From Egicoccus sp035462025 (GTDB taxonomy: Bacteria > Actinomycetota > Nitriliruptoria > Nitriliruptorales > Nitriliruptoraceae): 64,000 nt of DNA. This document shows, in pieces, positions 43,895-51,958 of the stretch (position 1 is its first letter; every line of letters begins with the position of its first letter). The notes beneath the pieces are model-generated. The model worked only from the letters and a program-made list of their open reading frames with translations, made no database searches and had not been told where the DNA came from. Made by a program: the position numbers and the translations under genes. Location: positions 1-64,000 of the forward strand of contig DATHUR010000139.1 in NCBI GenBank assembly GCA_035462025.1, in the 5' to 3' direction.

Positions 43895-45442
43895 TCAGTC
43901 CCGGGGAACCGGCTGGACCGCGATGATGCTGCCCCAGCCGGTGAAGACCAGCGGCGGCTCGGTGGTGAGCGGCCCGGAGAAGCTGCCGCGCAGGCTCATG
44001 CGGTAGCCGTCGTGCCAGACCAGGGTCGTGTCGTCCGCGTCCACGCCGCGAATGAGCGCGGTGTGTGGGCTCGCCCACCACGTGCCCGCACCGTCGTCGG
44101 GCGCCGGGCTGCTCCCGGGCACGGCGGGTGGTGCGGGCCGCGGCGTGCCGTCCGACAGCTCGAAGCGGAGCGGCGCGGTCGCGCCCGCCGGCGGCGGCAG
44201 CACCAGGTCGTCGCCCTCGACCACGGGACGGCTGCAGCACGTGGCGACCGAGCCCGCCGGCGGCGGCAACTCGTGTTCCCACCGCAGGGTCCCGTCCGGC
44301 TCGAACAGCAGGACACGGTCGCCGGTGGTCGTGTCCCCGCGGACCTGCCCGACCAGCACGGAGGCGTCCTCGCTCGGCTGCAACAACTCCACCGGTCCGA
44401 TCTCGGCGACGTCGCCGAGATCGCCGGCCGACAGCAATCGCCAGAGGCGGTCCTCGCTGTCCGACCCGGCGTACACCAGCACCTCACCGGCGGGCTGGAG
44501 CCACGGCACCTGGGCCATCGTGCGCCGCGCCAACTCCTCGCCCGTGCGGGCATCGTGGAGCCGCGCGGTCGTGCCGTCGTGCAGGACGAGTGCGTGACCC
44601 AGGCGCGCCTGGACCGCGACCGCCTCGGCTTCCCACAGCAGTCCGCCCGTGCGCGGGTCGAGCATCCGCAGGTCGTCGAGCTTGAGGAAGACCAGCCCGA
44701 CGTCCCCGCCGCCGTCGAGCGCGACCTCGACCAGCGACGGCCGCGCCGCCACGACGACCTCGCCAACGGGCTCGATGTAGCCCCGGACCCCCTCGCGCGC
44801 GTGCCAGAGCACCCGGCCACGCCGGTCCAGGGCGAGCACGTGGCCGGTCGGCAGCCACCCGACCACCAGGACATCGCTCCCGGCGTGGCCGATCGCGACG
44901 TAGTCGGACGAGGTCGGCGGGGCATCCGCGGCGTCGGGCCACGCGGTGCGCCAGCGCTCCTCGCCGCTGTCGAGGTCGTAGCCGAACACCTCGCCGCGGA
45001 AGGCGGCGACGACCAGGTCGTCGACGACGGTCGCATGCACGCGACCCCGCGGTCGCCCCTCGACGTCGACCCGCCAGCGTTCGCAGCCTTCGGGCTCGCA
45101 GCGCAGGCGATCCTCGTCGAACGGGGCGAGCGCCGCGGCGCGCTCGGCCTCGGACAGCGGCTCCCCCTCGAGGGCGAGTTGCTCCTGCCCCAGTTCGACC
45201 GCCGGGTTCGCCGCGCGTTGGGGAAGGCGAAGACTGCTGATGCCGCCCACTGCGAACAGGCCGCAGCCGACCGCGGCAACGACCACCAGCCCGACGGCGA
45301 TGCGCAACCACGGTCGCGCCGGCGCCGGCTCGGGCGGGGCCAAGGGTTGTAGGTGTTCACCGCAGACGCCGCAGAAGCGGGCGTCGTCGGCGTGCCAGGA
45401 CGCGTCGCACGACGGGCACCGCACCGCCGTCGAGGTCCGCAC
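43895..45442 (-). CDS. zinc-ribbon / single-TM / PQQ-like beta-propeller protein (paralog D)
   Basis: A 515-residue close paralog of C, 53 bases upstream of it on the same strand. Zinc ribbon CPSCDASWHADDARFCGVCG, membrane helix at about residues 45-65, PQQ-like repeats (SGEERWRTAWP, RGRVLWHAREG, TGGLLWEAEAV, DGTLRWEHELP). It has RCEPEGCERWR and the vicinal Cys-Cys VATCCSRP (44234-44239). GTG 45442 follows GGAGA. It is divergent from the tad locus across 138 bases. Role unknown. Confidence 0.82.
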   Translation of the reverse strand: MRTSTAVRCPSCDASWHADDARFCGVCGEHLQPLAPPEPAPARPWLRIAVGLVVVAAVGCGLFAVGGISSLRLPQRAANPAVELGQEQLALEGEPLSEAERAAALAPFDEDRLRCEPEGCERWRVDVEGRPRGRVHATVVDDLVVAAFRGEVFGYDLDSGEERWRTAWPDAADAPPTSSDYVAIGHAGSDVLVVGWLPTGHVLALDRRGRVLWHAREGVRGYIEPVGEVVVAARPSLVEVALDGGGDVGLVFLKLDDLRMLDPRTGGLLWEAEAVAVQARLGHALVLHDGTTARLHDARTGEELARRTMAQVPWLQPAGEVLVYAGSDSEDRLWRLLSAGDLGDVAEIGPVELLQPSEDASVLVGQVRGDTTTGDRVLLFEPDGTLRWEHELPPPAGSVATCCSRPVVEGDDLVLPPPAGATAPLRFELSDGTPRPAPPAVPGSSPAPDDGAGTWWASPHTALIRGVDADDTTLVWHDGYRMSLRGSFSGPLTTEPPLVFTGWGSIIAVQPVPRD

Positions 45443-45580
45443 GCATGTCTCCCGGATGCCACTGCGCTCCCGACGGCAGCGTACGGCGCGGCCGTGTTCT
45501 CCACAGGTGCGCGACATCCCGCGGCGTCCTCGGGCCGGATGGTTCGTACGGTGCCCCGAGACCGCACGACAGGAGTGGGA

Positions 45581-46549
45581 GTGGACGCCACCGCAGACGT
45601 CATGGCACCGGCGGACGATCGCGGCGACGCGACCACGGCGCTGCCCGTGCTGCTGCAGATCGCCGGCCCGGCCGCCGAGGCGGTGCGCAGCTGGGTCGAG
45701 TCCGTGCTCGGCTGGCAGCCCGTCGATGCCGAGACGGCGCTGCTGGTGCCGCCGCGGTTGCGGGTCGCCGATCCCGCCGGCATCGCGGCCGATGCACCGA
45801 CCCGCGAGCTCCCCACGGTCCTGCTCGTCGGCGACGCCGACCACCCCGCCGAGGTGGCGACCGCCGCAGTCCACGCGCGACCGGCCAGCACGCTGCGCTG
45901 GCCGCTCGACCGCGACGACCTCGAAGCGGCCGCGCTGTCCGCCCTCGGCTCCCCGCGGACGGCCCCGAGCGGCCCCCGGACGCTGCGGGTCGGCGGCTCC
46001 GCGGGCGGGGTCGGTACCTCGACGGTCGCGGCGGCGCTCGCCGGGCTGTACGGCTGGCAGGGGACGGCGACCCTGCTGATCCTGGGTCCGGCGGCCCCGG
46101 TCACGGGCATCCGCGAACTGCCGTCGGATGCACTGGCCGGTGCCGGGTTGTGGTCGCACGCCAGTCCGCTCGCCGGCGTGCCCCGCGCACGTGCGGTCCA
46201 GGTCGGCGGACTCCGGGCGCCCGTGCCGGTCGTCGACCCCGCGGTCTCGGTCTGTGTCGTCGACGCCGGGGTCGACGACGATGTCGACGTGCTCGTCTGC
46301 CGGGCCGACGCGCCCGGGCTCACCGCAGCGGGGCGAACGACGGCGGCCGCCGTCGTGGTCGTCGGCTCGGGGCCGGCCGCCCGCTCGGCGGTGCAGCAGG
46401 CCTGCGGACCGCGACGACGGGTCCACCTGCCGCGCTCGGCCAGGGTCGCGCGCGCAGGGCTGCAGGGGCGGGTCCCGGCCGGGCTCCCCGGGTCCTGGCT
46501 GCGGCCGCTCGTGCCGCTGACGCGCGTACCGGGGGGCGCACCACCGTGA
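45581..46549 (+). CDS. CpaE/TadZ-like protein (Ssd-type) of the tad locus
   Basis: A 322-residue MinD-like protein of the helicase/secretion neighborhood CpaE-like family. An N-terminal receiver-like region precedes the P-loop variant GGSAGGVGTSTVAAALAGL, which lacks the usual lysine doublet of MinD. In tad systems this protein localises the pilus machinery. GTG 45581 follows AGGAG at good spacing. First gene of the pilus operon. Confidence 0.82.
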   Translation: MDATADVMAPADDRGDATTALPVLLQIAGPAAEAVRSWVESVLGWQPVDAETALLVPPRLRVADPAGIAADAPTRELPTVLLVGDADHPAEVATAAVHARPASTLRWPLDRDDLEAAALSALGSPRTAPSGPRTLRVGGSAGGVGTSTVAAALAGLYGWQGTATLLILGPAAPVTGIRELPSDALAGAGLWSHASPLAGVPRARAVQVGGLRAPVPVVDPAVSVCVVDAGVDDDVDVLVCRADAPGLTAAGRTTAAAVVVVGSGPAARSAVQQACGPRRRVHLPRSARVARAGLQGRVPAGLPGSWLRPLVPLTRVPGGAPP

Positions 46550-46601
46550 GCCGGCCGCGGCGCTGACAACACACCCCGTGGGGGCGGGGATCGACACGAG
46601 G

Positions 46602-47747
46602 ATGACCACCACAGACCACGTAGCAGCAGCCACCGACCAGCCCGACGGGATCGTCGACGCCCGGCTCCGCGCGGCGGTCGCCACCCGACTGCGCTCCGAT
46701 GTCGAGATCACCGAGGATCGCGCCGACCGTGCGTCGTTGCGCCGCGCCGTCGCCCGCGCGCTCGCGGCCGAAGGCATCGTCGCTGCTCCCGACATCTGGG
46801 CCCGCGCCGTCCGCGATCTCGTCGACGACCTCGGAGGTCTCGGCCCGGTCGAGGCTCTGCTGCGCGATCCCGCCGTCACCGACGTGATGATCAACGGTCC
46901 CGACGAGGTGCACGTCGAACGCGACGGCGTCCTGGTCGCGACCGGGGTGCGGTTCGACGACGACGCCCACGTCGAGCGCCTGCTCCGACGCGTCCTCGGC
47001 CCGCTCGGCGTGCGGCTCGACCGTGCCCATCCCTTCGCGGATGCGGTGCTGCCGGGCGGGGTGCGGCTGCATGCGCTGCTGCCACCGCTGGCCGAGCACC
47101 CGGTCGTCACCCTGCGCCGCGTACCGGCCGTCGTGCCCTCCTGGGACGAACTGCTCGCGATGCGGACCGTCGACCCGCACATGCGCGCCCGCCTCGTCGA
47201 AGCCGTGCGTGACCGCCGCAACATCGTGGTGTGCGGCCGGGCCGGTGTCGGCAAGACGACGCTGCTCGCACGTCTGCTCGCCGAGGTCGGCACCGACCGG
47301 GTGATCGTGATCGAGGACGCCCCGGAACTACGACGTCCGGCCGACCACGCCGTCCACCTGCGGGTGCGTCCACCCAGCGCCGACGGCGCCGGCGGGGTCG
47401 ACGTCGCCACCCTCGTCCGCAACGCACTACGGATGCGTCCGGACCGCCTGGTCGTCGGCGAGGTGCGTGGTGCCGAGGTCGCCGACCTGCTGCAGGCGAT
47501 GAACACCGGCCACGACGGCAGCATGACGACCGTGCACGCCAACGGCGCGGACGAGGCGCTCGTGCGACTCGAGGGCATGGCGCTGCTGGCCGGCATCCCC
47601 CTGGCGGCCGCCCGTGCCCAGGTCGCCGCCGCGCTCGACCTGGTCGTCTCGCTCGAACGTGGACGCGACGGCCGGAGGCACGTCGCGGCCCTGGGCGAGG
47701 TGGTCACCGGCCCTCGCGGCGCCGAGCTCCGCGAGGTCGCACCATGA
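46602..47747 (+). CDS. tadA: TadA/CpaF pilus ATPase
   Basis: A 381-residue secretion ATPase of the VirB11/CpaF family that drives Flp pilus assembly. The N-terminal domain holds DVMINGPDEVHVERDG. The core has Walker A CGRAGVGKTTLL (K218), an Asp box IEDAPEL, Walker B LVVGEVRGAE and His box STTVHAN-type (MTTVHANGAD). ATG 46602. Its stop overlaps the next ATG (ATGA). Confidence 0.93.
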   Translation: MTTTDHVAAATDQPDGIVDARLRAAVATRLRSDVEITEDRADRASLRRAVARALAAEGIVAAPDIWARAVRDLVDDLGGLGPVEALLRDPAVTDVMINGPDEVHVERDGVLVATGVRFDDDAHVERLLRRVLGPLGVRLDRAHPFADAVLPGGVRLHALLPPLAEHPVVTLRRVPAVVPSWDELLAMRTVDPHMRARLVEAVRDRRNIVVCGRAGVGKTTLLARLLAEVGTDRVIVIEDAPELRRPADHAVHLRVRPPSADGAGGVDVATLVRNALRMRPDRLVVGEVRGAEVADLLQAMNTGHDGSMTTVHANGADEALVRLEGMALLAGIPLAAARAQVAAALDLVVSLERGRDGRRHVAALGEVVTGPRGAELREVAP

Positions 47748-48748
47748 CGGGGGCGCGTGACCTGCATCCGGCGCCGTCGGCGGATGCGGCGACGCCGAGC
47801 CAGGCGGCTGCGCTGGACGTCCTCCGCCTGAGGGCCGCGGCCGGCCTGCCGCCTCGTGACCTCGCGACGCTTCCGCCGCGCGCGCGTCGGTCGCTCGCCG
47901 TCGCCGTGGCCACGGGCGCACCGATGCTGCCGGCCCTCGACGCGGCGGCCGCCGCCCAGGACGACCTCGCCGCCACCCGCCGGGCCATCGCCGTCGCTTC
48001 GGCGCAGACCAAGGCCGTGGCCGGCGGTCTGGTCGCCGCGCCCTTCGTCCTCGTGCCGTTTCTCGGTGGCGTCTTCCAGGCCGACCTCGTCGCGTTCTAC
48101 GCGACCCCCGCCGGTCGGGTGGTCGGCGGTGTCGGTCTCGCCCTGCTCACGCTCGGTGCCTACGCGGTCGCGCGCCTGGTCCGCCGGGTCGGCGCGCCGC
48201 CGCCTCCTCCGCGTCCGCGCGGCGTCCGTGCGTTGCAGGCCGGGGTCGTCGGGATGCTGCTCGGGGTCGTCCTGACACCCGTGCTCGGCGTGCTCGCCGC
48301 CGTGCTCGTGTGGCGCCGATCCCGGGCATCGGCCATCGGCCGCCCCGGTGTGGACGAGGCCGCCGATCTCACCGCGGTCGCCCTGTCCGCCGGTGTCGCC
48401 CCCGGGGAGGCCCTGCGCGCGAGTGCCCGCCACCTGCCCACGCACGCCGCCGGACTTCGCGGCCTGGCGCTGGAACTCGAACTCGGGCTCGCAAGCGATC
48501 ACGCTGGGCCGCTCGAGCGGCTCGGCGTGGTCCTGCGCGCCGCCACCGACGTCGGCGCTCCCGCGGCGCCGGCCCTGCGTCGCCTCGCCGCCGAACTGCG
48601 GGCGGACGAGCGCGCACGGGTCCTGGCCGCCGCCGAGCGGCTGCCGGCCCAACTGACCTTCCCCACCGCCCTCGCCCTGCTGCCGGCGACATTGCTGCTC
48701 GTCGGAGCCCCGATCGTGCAGGTCGGCCTGCAGCAGGCGCTCCCATGA
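47744..48748 (+). CDS. TadB-TadC fusion (pilus inner-membrane platform)
   Basis: A 334-residue protein that seems to join both platform subunits. Residues 20-150 resemble a degenerate type II secretion F domain with two helices (LVAAPFVLVPFLGGVF, VVGGVGLALLTLGAYAV). After a Pro-rich hinge, residues 160-334 give a complete T2SF domain (DLTAVALSAGVAPGEALRASARHLP ... AERLPAQLTFPTALALLPATLLLVGAPIVQ). Other tad loci encode two separate TadB and TadC of about 300 residues. ATG overlaps the tadA stop. Confidence 0.8.
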   Translation: MTGARDLHPAPSADAATPSQAAALDVLRLRAAAGLPPRDLATLPPRARRSLAVAVATGAPMLPALDAAAAAQDDLAATRRAIAVASAQTKAVAGGLVAAPFVLVPFLGGVFQADLVAFYATPAGRVVGGVGLALLTLGAYAVARLVRRVGAPPPPPRPRGVRALQAGVVGMLLGVVLTPVLGVLAAVLVWRRSRASAIGRPGVDEAADLTAVALSAGVAPGEALRASARHLPTHAAGLRGLALELELGLASDHAGPLERLGVVLRAATDVGAPAAPALRRLAAELRADERARVLAAAERLPAQLTFPTALALLPATLLLVGAPIVQVGLQQALP

Positions 48749-48763
48749 TCGAAGGAGACACCG

Positions 48764-49009
48764 ATGTCCACGACACCGACCGTCGAACGCCGCACGCACG
48801 CCGTGCCCAACCCGTCCACGCCACCGTCGCGCACGCGCACCGTCGGCCGCATCGACGAGGAGGATGGGTCGCTCGTCACCGAGTACGGCCTGCTCGCCAT
48901 CGTCGCCGCAACCATCGCGGGGATCGTGATCAGCTGGGCGCAGGGCGGCGCGGTCGTCCAGCTCTTCAACGCGCTGCTCAGCGCGGCGCGTGGGCTCGTC
49001 GGCGCATGA
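48764..49009 (+). CDS. flp: Flp-type pilin (DUF4244-like)
   Basis: An 81-residue prepilin. The predicted processing site is G35|S36; mature +5 is Glu (E40) and +6 is Tyr (Y41), exactly the Flp consensus, followed by a hydrophobic helix (GLLAIVAATIAGIVISWA). The 35-residue leader is unusually long. ATG 48764 follows GAAGGAGA. The stop overlaps the TadE-like ATG. It forms the pilus fibre. A prepilin peptidase must be encoded elsewhere. Confidence 0.9.
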   Translation: MSTTPTVERRTHAVPNPSTPPSRTRTVGRIDEEDGSLVTEYGLLAIVAATIAGIVISWAQGGAVVQLFNALLSAARGLVGA

Positions 49010-49560
49010 ACGGTCCCGCAGCACCCACGGCCCGTCCGCGCGCCTCGCGTGGACGGGCCGGCCCCGCTCGACGAGGTCAGGCGGGCTCGCTCAGCCTCGA
49101 GGCCGTCCTGGTGCTGCCATTCCTGGCGCTGCTCGCGCTCGGTCTGCTCAACACCGTCGCGGTCCTGCGCGACGTCCTGTTGCTCCACGAAGCGGCACGT
49201 GTCGGTGCCCGCGTCGCGGCCACCACCACCGACAACGCGTCGGTCGCGAACGCCGCTCGCGACGCCGCCCCGGAACTGGCCGGCATCCGGCTCGCCGTGG
49301 CACCCCGACAGCGGGCGCCTGGTGACGTGATCACCGTGTCGACGTCGGTGGCGCGGCGCGTCGGCCCGACGTCGCTGCTGCTGCGGGCCACGGCGCACGC
49401 CCGCGTCGAGCCCACCGTCGGCGAGGGTGTCGGCGGGCACCCGTGGTGGCAGCCGGGCGTCGGGCGCGACCTCGGGCCGACCCAGCCCTGGCGCAGCGAC
49501 GGATGGGCCGGACTCGTCGAGGACCCACCGGCGCCACCGGGCACGGGAGACGAACCATGA
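49006..49560 (+). CDS. TadE-like pseudopilin
   Basis: A 184-residue TadE-family minor pilin. Class III signal QAG27|SLSLE with Glu at mature +5, then a membrane helix (AVLVLPFLALLALGLLNTVAVL) and an extracytoplasmic domain rich in Ala/Val. The C-terminus is Trp/Pro-rich. ATG overlaps the flp stop, and its own stop overlaps the following ATG. Confidence 0.85.
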   Translation: MNGPAAPTARPRASRGRAGPARRGQAGSLSLEAVLVLPFLALLALGLLNTVAVLRDVLLLHEAARVGARVAATTTDNASVANAARDAAPELAGIRLAVAPRQRAPGDVITVSTSVARRVGPTSLLLRATAHARVEPTVGEGVGGHPWWQPGVGRDLGPTQPWRSDGWAGLVEDPPAPPGTGDEP

Positions 49561-49988
49561 CCCGACCGCGGCGATCCGAGGACGGCATCGCGACGCTCGC
49601 CTTCCCCCTGGTGCTGGCCGTGGCACTGATGTCCGTGATCGCGCTGATCGACCTCACGGGGTATCTCGTCGCGGCCGCGCGGGCACAACAGGCGGCCGAC
49701 GCCGCGGCGCTCGCCGCCTTGTCGTGCCGCGTCGACGCGGCCGGCGGGGACGCCACGGCCGCCGCCGTCGACGTCGTCGCGGCGGCCGGCGCCCGGCTCG
49801 AGTCCTGCAGCTGCGGCGGTGACGACGCCACCGTCGAGGTGAGCGTCGCCGTTCCTGGCCTGGTCGTCCCGCGTCGGGTCGGCGCCAGTCGGATCACGGC
49901 CACCGCAGGCGCAACGCTCGCCGACGTCCCGGCGGGACCCCGTCCCGACGGACCGGCCACGCAACCCTGGCGGCCGGTCGATCGTTGA
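49557..49988 (+). CDS. second TadE/TadG-like protein (Rv3654c type)
   Basis: A 143-residue protein resembling the helicase/secretion neighborhood TadE-like family. The N-terminal helix begins DGIATLAFPLVLAVALMSVIALIDLTGYL, followed by the AQQAADAAALAAL segment typical of TadG-like proteins and a small domain with CSCGG. Mature +5 is Ala, not Glu, so it may be processed differently or stay anchored. ATG overlaps the previous stop. Confidence 0.82.
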   Translation: MTRPRRSEDGIATLAFPLVLAVALMSVIALIDLTGYLVAAARAQQAADAAALAALSCRVDAAGGDATAAAVDVVAAAGARLESCSCGGDDATVEVSVAVPGLVVPRRVGASRITATAGATLADVPAGPRPDGPATQPWRPVDR

Positions 49989-50041
49989 TGCTGGCACGGG
50001 CGTGCTGCGGACGGCATGCAGCCGCGACGGACAGGGCGAAG

Positions 50042-50830
50042 ATGCAGGGCCGTGGGCCAGCAGCAGGGCCGGCCGCCGACGTCGGCGGCGGGTTCCGCTA
50101 TGTGCCAGACGTCGCCACCTCGACCAGCCGCAGCCGGTTCCTGCTCGACGCGGCGCGGCGACGGCGAGGCGGACGCGCGGCCATGTCCGCCCTCACGACC
50201 GCGCTGTTCCTGGTCGGTGCGGGCCTGTTCAGCTACCCGTTGCTGACCGACTTCTACACCGACCGGTTCGTCCAGGATCAGCTCGCCGAACAGTTCGGCG
50301 ACCTCCAGGCGACCACGGCCGACGCCTGGCAACCGACCATGACGGCCGGGTCGCCGCTGACCCGGATCGAAGTCCCGGCGATCGGCGTCGACACGATCGT
50401 GGTCGCGGGCACCACGCCTGCCGCCCTTCGGGCCGGGGCCGGCCATTATCCGGACACGCCGTTGCCCGGTACCGTCGGCAACGTCGGCATCGCCGGCCAC
50501 CGCACCACCTACGGCAAGCCGTTCAACCGCCTCGACGAACTCCGCGTCGGCGACGAGATCTGGTTGTCGACCCCCGTCGGCGACCACCGCTACCTCGTCA
50601 CCCAGCCCCCGTCCGAAGGCGACTGCGTCCCCACCGAGACCGGCGCCGCCTGCATCACCCACCCCCGCGACTGGAGTGTCGTCGCGCCCAGCGACGACGC
50701 ACTGCTCACCCTCACCACCTGTCACCCGAAGGGATCGGCCGCGCAGCGGCTGGTCGTCCGCGCCGCCCTGGCCGACTCGCACCCGCCGGGCACGCGCGCC
50801 CCGCAGGACGCTCCGTCCGCGGACGTGTGA
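50042..50830 (+). CDS. class E sortase
   Basis: A 262-residue membrane-anchored sortase with an N-terminal signal anchor (about residues 58-78). Catalytic residues are H153 (AGHRTTYGKPF), C227 (TLTTCHPKGS) and R236 (QRLVV), and the TLTTCHP form is that of class E actinobacterial sortases, which recognise LAxTG. It joins surface proteins to the cell wall. ATG 50042 follows GGGCGA. GTG 50102 is a possible shorter start. The gene overlaps the FnIII protein by four bases (GTGA). Confidence 0.92.
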   Translation: MQGRGPAAGPAADVGGGFRYVPDVATSTSRSRFLLDAARRRRGGRAAMSALTTALFLVGAGLFSYPLLTDFYTDRFVQDQLAEQFGDLQATTADAWQPTMTAGSPLTRIEVPAIGVDTIVVAGTTPAALRAGAGHYPDTPLPGTVGNVGIAGHRTTYGKPFNRLDELRVGDEIWLSTPVGDHRYLVTQPPSEGDCVPTETGAACITHPRDWSVVAPSDDALLTLTTCHPKGSAAQRLVVRAALADSHPPGTRAPQDAPSADV

Positions 50831-51948
50831 CCCTCCTCGATCATCGAGCCTCCGCCGTGCCCTACCGCCTGCTGCGCCCTGCGCTGGCCGTCGCCGTCCT
50901 GCTGACGGCGGCCGTCCCCTCCGCTGCCTGGGCGGCGGAGGCCGCGTTGCGCGAACCCGCCGACGCGGTCGTGACCGGCGCCACCCGATTGGTCGTGCGG
51001 GTCGCCACCGCCAGCGGGGAACGCGCCGAGCGGATCGACGCGACCCTGCGCCACCTCGACGGCGAGGTCGCCCCCGACGCGCGTCACCTGTTGTGCGAGG
51101 ACGCCGAGGTGTGCTCGCGTGACCTCGCCGACTACGCGATCGAGTTCGAACCGCGCACGGGTGCGCCCTTCCTCCCGGCCGGCAGCGCGCAGATCCTCGC
51201 AAACGGCGACTACGTCGTCCGCGTGGTGATCACACGGACGGACGAGGCGGCGGCGCAGACCATCGATCTGCCGGTGACGCTCTCGGCCCCGGGAACGGCC
51301 GCCGCCGACCTTCAGGCCACCGCCGAGGACGGCGAGGTCCTGCTGTCGTGGGAGCCGGCACCCGAACCGGACGTCGCCGGCTATCTCGTCGAGCGGGCCA
51401 CCGACACCGGCTGGACACTGCTCGCCGAGGTACCGGCCGAGGCGGTCACGCTGATCGACGCCCCCGGAGCCGGGGTGCACGCCTACCGGGTCGTGACCCT
51501 GCGTCCCGACGGCCGCGGCGCCACCTACGAGACCGTCTCGCGCGAGACCTCGGTCGAGGTGCCCGCAGCGAGTGACCCACCGGTGACTGCCGACGGGCGC
51601 GGTGAGGAAGCGGCGGTTCCGCCGCCCGCGTCGGCCACCGAGGGGTCGCAGTCCGCAACCCCGATCGGACCCGACGACCCACCGGCCGACCCGTCCGCCG
51701 ACGTGCCCGCGTCGGATGGGACGGGCTCGACCGATGATGACTCCACACCGGTGCCGGGCGCGAGCGCAACGACCCGCACCGTGACCGAGGACGGCGAACT
51801 GGTCCTCGAAGCGGCGGACGCGGAACCGGGTGCGACCGGGACCTCGGCCGCCCGGCCGGTCGTCCCGATCCTCCTCGGCCTGGTCTTCGTCGGCCTGGCC
51901 GTGCGGGTCTGGCGCCGTGGCCGGCCGGTCCACCGCCCGTCGACCTGA
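50827..51948 (+). CDS. secreted FnIII-like surface protein, probable sortase substrate
   Basis: A 373-residue exported protein: signal peptide ending AAWA|A, a CopC-like first domain (AALREPADAVVTGATRLVVRV), a fibronectin type III domain (DLQATAEDGEVLLSWEPAPEPDVAGYLVE), a Pro/Asp/Thr-rich stalk of about 80 residues, then EP-G-A-T-G (P334-G338), a hydrophobic helix (PVVPILLGLVFVGLAVRVW) and RRGR. The last three parts have the layout of a cell-wall sorting signal with a PGATG-like motif. Its GTG overlaps the sortase stop, so the pair is co-translated. Substrate role is inferred. Confidence 0.82.
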   Translation: MTLLDHRASAVPYRLLRPALAVAVLLTAAVPSAAWAAEAALREPADAVVTGATRLVVRVATASGERAERIDATLRHLDGEVAPDARHLLCEDAEVCSRDLADYAIEFEPRTGAPFLPAGSAQILANGDYVVRVVITRTDEAAAQTIDLPVTLSAPGTAAADLQATAEDGEVLLSWEPAPEPDVAGYLVERATDTGWTLLAEVPAEAVTLIDAPGAGVHAYRVVTLRPDGRGATYETVSRETSVEVPAASDPPVTADGRGEEAAVPPPASATEGSQSATPIGPDDPPADPSADVPASDGTGSTDDDSTPVPGASATTRTVTEDGELVLEAADAEPGATGTSAARPVVPILLGLVFVGLAVRVWRRGRPVHRPST

Positions 51949-51958
51949 GCACGGGGAG

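Noticed and set aside
43895..49024. Very long antisense open frame (about 1,700 codons) opposite the tad genes
   Set aside because: It is continuous only because of extreme GC content. Apart from its end, which is propeller paralog D, it runs antisense to well-supported pilus genes and has low-complexity composition.
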